From Ctenosaura bakeri (lineage: Eukaryota > Chordata > Lepidosauria > Squamata > Iguanidae): 64,000 bases of DNA. Positions 61,539 to 64,000 of this stretch are shown here, piece by piece. The position numbers and the translations under genes were made by a program. How positions within the stretch are numbered: the stretch's first letter is position 1; every line of letters begins with the position of its first letter. The stretch is taken from assembly GCA_948474755.1 (NCBI GenBank), contig CAOLHI010000080.1, positions 803,501-867,500 of the forward strand, written 5' to 3'. The notes beneath the pieces were generated by a model. The model made no database searches, was not told where the DNA came from, and saw only the letters and a program-made list of their open reading frames with translations.

Positions 61539-62952
61539 CCAGTCATGTTCGGTTTCCAAAGCTATGCAGAGTTTCCTCTGTTGGTTGGTGCTTGGATACA
61601 AGAAGACCAAGTAAAACCAGGAGATATTGAGGTGGGGCTGCCTGATACCCTGCTGCTGCCTGTCAGAATCTGACAATACTGGGGTACCCGAACGGTCTGA
61701 TTTTTCTCTTCTGGCAGCTTCCTTCAGGATGTCAGATTCAGGTTTCCAGAGGACGGGTCCGCCCCTGTCTTTCAGTTCTTAGTGGCTCCGTTTGAGATCC
61801 ACTTCTGTGGTCATGCAAAATCTCAACCTGAATTGGCTGCCACATTATATCAACCTATTCTGGTTCTGAAAATTAAAGATCTGTGGATTCGGTTTTTCTG
61901 AGTCGATCGGGTAGGATTCGCATTGTGGCTGTTAAAAGGGGAAAACCCAAGAAACAGGGGCGGAAAGCCAATCTTGATTTATTCAGCGAAGAAATCGAAG
62001 GAGGCGGAGAAGGAGCTGAGCAAAAAGTTAGGCTCCGATTTTATGGACATCTTCTTGGAAGCAAGTCTCACTGAACTCAGCGCGACTTACTTCTGAGCGG
62101 ACGGGACTAGAATGGCTCTATGGAGGTCAAAAAAGGGGGTGCTCCAATGATTATATTTTCCAGCACAGGAAGTCCTTCCTGCGTTATTACCCAGTTTTCT
62201 AGGTCGAAGAAGACCTGGAATCTGGTCCCCTTCCAGAGGTGAACACACTGACGTCTCTGTATATTAAGTTGCATCCACACATACTTTTTCCTGGCTGAAA
62301 GTGGTGGCCAAAACCTTTCAGGGCCGAATATCTGACATGGGAAGTATGTTCCCTGGAGTCACGCTGGATGTTTGGGACCTTCAGTTCTGCAGAGCTTACG
62401 GGTAGGAAATGATCATGGAAAAATAATTTTTCACATGCACAGAGATCCTGTGATATCACTTGCAGGCTAAACACTGGAGAGTCCTGTCTCCAATTAAAAG
62501 CTAGTTTTTTTAAAATGTTGAATAGTGTTGCAGAAAACATCAATACTTTGTTTACTTGATCCAAAAAGAGCCGCAAGGAGGCTTAGCTAAAATAATGAAA
62601 TAAAATTATATTAGAGCTCCTTCTACACAGTGCGACACGTGGCGCTGCTCTCCGGTAATAAATCCTTCGCAACCCCCACTCACAGACACGTCCTATTTCT
62701 CATCAGCGTGTTAGCGCTGATGGGGAAAACAACGCAAAGACTGCCATACTGATCCTGAGTAGAGTAGAAACGTTCTTAAATCAGGCTCTATGAACCCTAG
62801 ACTCTATGAACCCTTAGAATGGAGTATTTGGACTGCAACTCCTATCACACCCACCAGGACCGCTGGTCTCCTGGGAATGATAGGGTTTGTAGTCTGGCTC
62901 GTCTGGAAGGCGATGAGCACTGGGAAGGAGGAGAAAGAGCAAAATAATCATA
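61539..62952. other. Spacer, no gene recognised
   Basis: A segment at about 62818-62905 (GACTGCAACTCCTATCACAC ... GGTTTGTAGTCTGGCTCG) is a dispersed repeat with weak dyad symmetry. No exon. The 125-codon minus frame at 62199-62576 has no features. Confidence 0.5.
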
Positions 62953-63132
62953 GGCCATTTCCGCACTAGCCTGTTATAGCGCGATGATTCCACTTTCAAC
63001 ATCCTCTGGAATCCTGGGGTTTGCAGTTTCGGGAGGGGCCGGCTGGCCCCTCCCGAAACTGCAAACCCCAGGATTCCAGAGGATGTTGAAAGTGGAATCA
63101 TCGCGCTATAACAGGCTAGTGCGGAAATGGCC
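62953..63132. mobile_element. Palindromic foldback element, copy E (least diverged)
   Basis: 180 bp, almost perfectly self-complementary, GGCCATTTCCGCACTAGCC to its exact complement. One central mismatch region (GGCCGGCTGGCCCC). Flanked by ATA on both sides (62950-62952 and 63133-63135). Confidence 0.94.
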
Positions 63133-63641
63133 ATAGAGTCAGCCTGTTCCAACAGCTCCGGAAATCTCAGAGCTCCAGGTCCCGAAGCGTTGATGTCAGG
63201 GACAACGACGGTACCTCTGAGAATGTGCGGTGTGCTATGGGAGATTGGGGGAGATGGGTCTCCCAGAATTGGTAGCTGGTGGCTATCCCGTCACTGAGGC
63301 GATGTATCCGCTCTGCGATGGCATTGAGTCGTAAAAAGAGCTTTCCTCAAGGTGCTGAACCCTATTTTGTGGGTAAGGGGTCACCACTTGGATAGTTCCT
63401 TTAATGTTCGGACTAAAAACCGAGACGGATTAAACCTGCTGACAAGGAAGCCACCAGCTGCCAGGGAATCGCTGCTAGACAATTCTGAGCCTTCTCACTC
63501 CTGGTCTTAGAATAGGAGCACCGGAACAATAGTCCAGGGGCTTCCCAGAGGACTTCCGCCCTGAGAAATGGGCTCTCTTTGCACTGCGTACCCCACTCCT
63601 TTCTTTCCGATTCCGATAAAGAGGGGTCCTGGGCACTCTTG
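63133..63641. other. Spacer, no gene recognised
   Basis: No exon or repeat was recognised between copies E and F. Confidence 0.45.
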
Positions 63642-63801
63642 GGCCATTTCCACACTAGACAGTTATAGCGCTATTATTCCACTTTCAACATCCTATGGAA
63701 TCCTGGGGTTTGTAGTTTAGGGAGGGGCCTCAAAGGCCAGGATTCCATAGGATGTTGAAAGTGGAGTAATAGCGCCATAACTGTCTGGTGTGGAAATGGC
63801 C
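63642..63801. mobile_element. Palindromic foldback element, copy F
   Basis: 160 bp. Left GGCCATTTCCACACTAGAC, right GTCTGGTGTGGAAATGGCC. Flanked by TTG on both sides (63639-63641 and 63802-63804). Both arms share the variants CCACAC (for CCGCAC) and CTATTATTCC, with a shortened centre. Confidence 0.92.
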
Positions 63802-64000
63802 TTGATCTTTAAGGACGGGACCGGAGGGTCGGTCTCTCCTCCTGTCCCATCGTCCCCCCAACTATGGGGACCCCCTCTTGGCCCAGATGGGCTTCCGTAA
63901 TGAGGTGATTATCCCCTTCCTCTCTCGATGACCTCAAAAATACATAATGAGAGATAAAAAAGCAAGATTCAGATCGATACAGACAAATGTCAAGACGTTC

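Noticed and set aside
62814..63152. 112-codon minus frame
   Set aside because: It translates palindrome copy E. Similar frames appear across the other copies.
1..64000. CRISPR arrays, operons or bacterial mobile islands
   Set aside because: No regularly spaced repeats of that type. Spliced vertebrate genes and vertebrate retroposons exclude a prokaryotic source.

Overview
The window is vertebrate genomic DNA with spliced genes, long introns and dense interspersed repeats. The repeats point to a squamate reptile, probably an iguanian lizard: BovB/RTE 3' ends, tRNA-derived SINEs with a BovB-like CAACAA tail, a 5S rRNA-derived SINE, a recent-looking L1, and many small foldback or TIR elements. 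No species is claimed.

Two protein-coding genes are supported, both on the minus strand. BUB3, the seven-bladed WD40 spindle-checkpoint protein, occupies about 27.6-50.55 kb. It has a non-coding first exon in a CpG island, seven exons carrying coding sequence that join in frame to 326 codons plus stop, and a last exon with only 10 coding bases. HMX2, an NK-like homeobox factor, occupies about 55.6-58.9 kb. It has two coding exons joining to 288 codons, an eh1-like motif in exon 1 and the homeodomain in exon 2. In other vertebrates the block runs HMX3-HMX2-BUB3 in one orientation, so HMX3 should lie just beyond the right edge on the minus strand.

Layout: 1-27.6 kb is gene-free intergenic DNA with SINEs, two solo LTRs of one family in opposite orientation (7.4-8.2 kb minus, 17.2-18.1 kb plus), two hAT-type elements with perfect 8-bp target duplications, a 400-bp TIR element, a pogo-like element and LINE remnants. 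27.6-50.6 kb is BUB3; its introns hold SINEs, TA-flanked pogo/mariner-like elements, foldbacks, a perfect 21-bp hairpin, a G-quadruplex motif and a 5'-truncated L1 with a 20-bp duplication. 50.6-56.3 kb is the BUB3-HMX2 spacer, including a CpG-rich stretch and about 3.5 kb with no repeat I recognise. 56.3-58.9 kb is HMX2. 58.9-64 kb is CpG-rich DNA followed by three copies of a long palindromic element.

The most distinctive signal is that palindrome family: six copies at 8.6, 51.2, 56.9, 61.4, 63.0 and 63.6 kb. Five of the six lie within 13 kb around HMX2, and one is inside the HMX2 intron. It has GGCCATTTCCGCAC termini and apparent 3-bp target duplications. Copy-specific variants appear in both arms of the same copy, as if the arms are homogenised or one arm is templated from the other.
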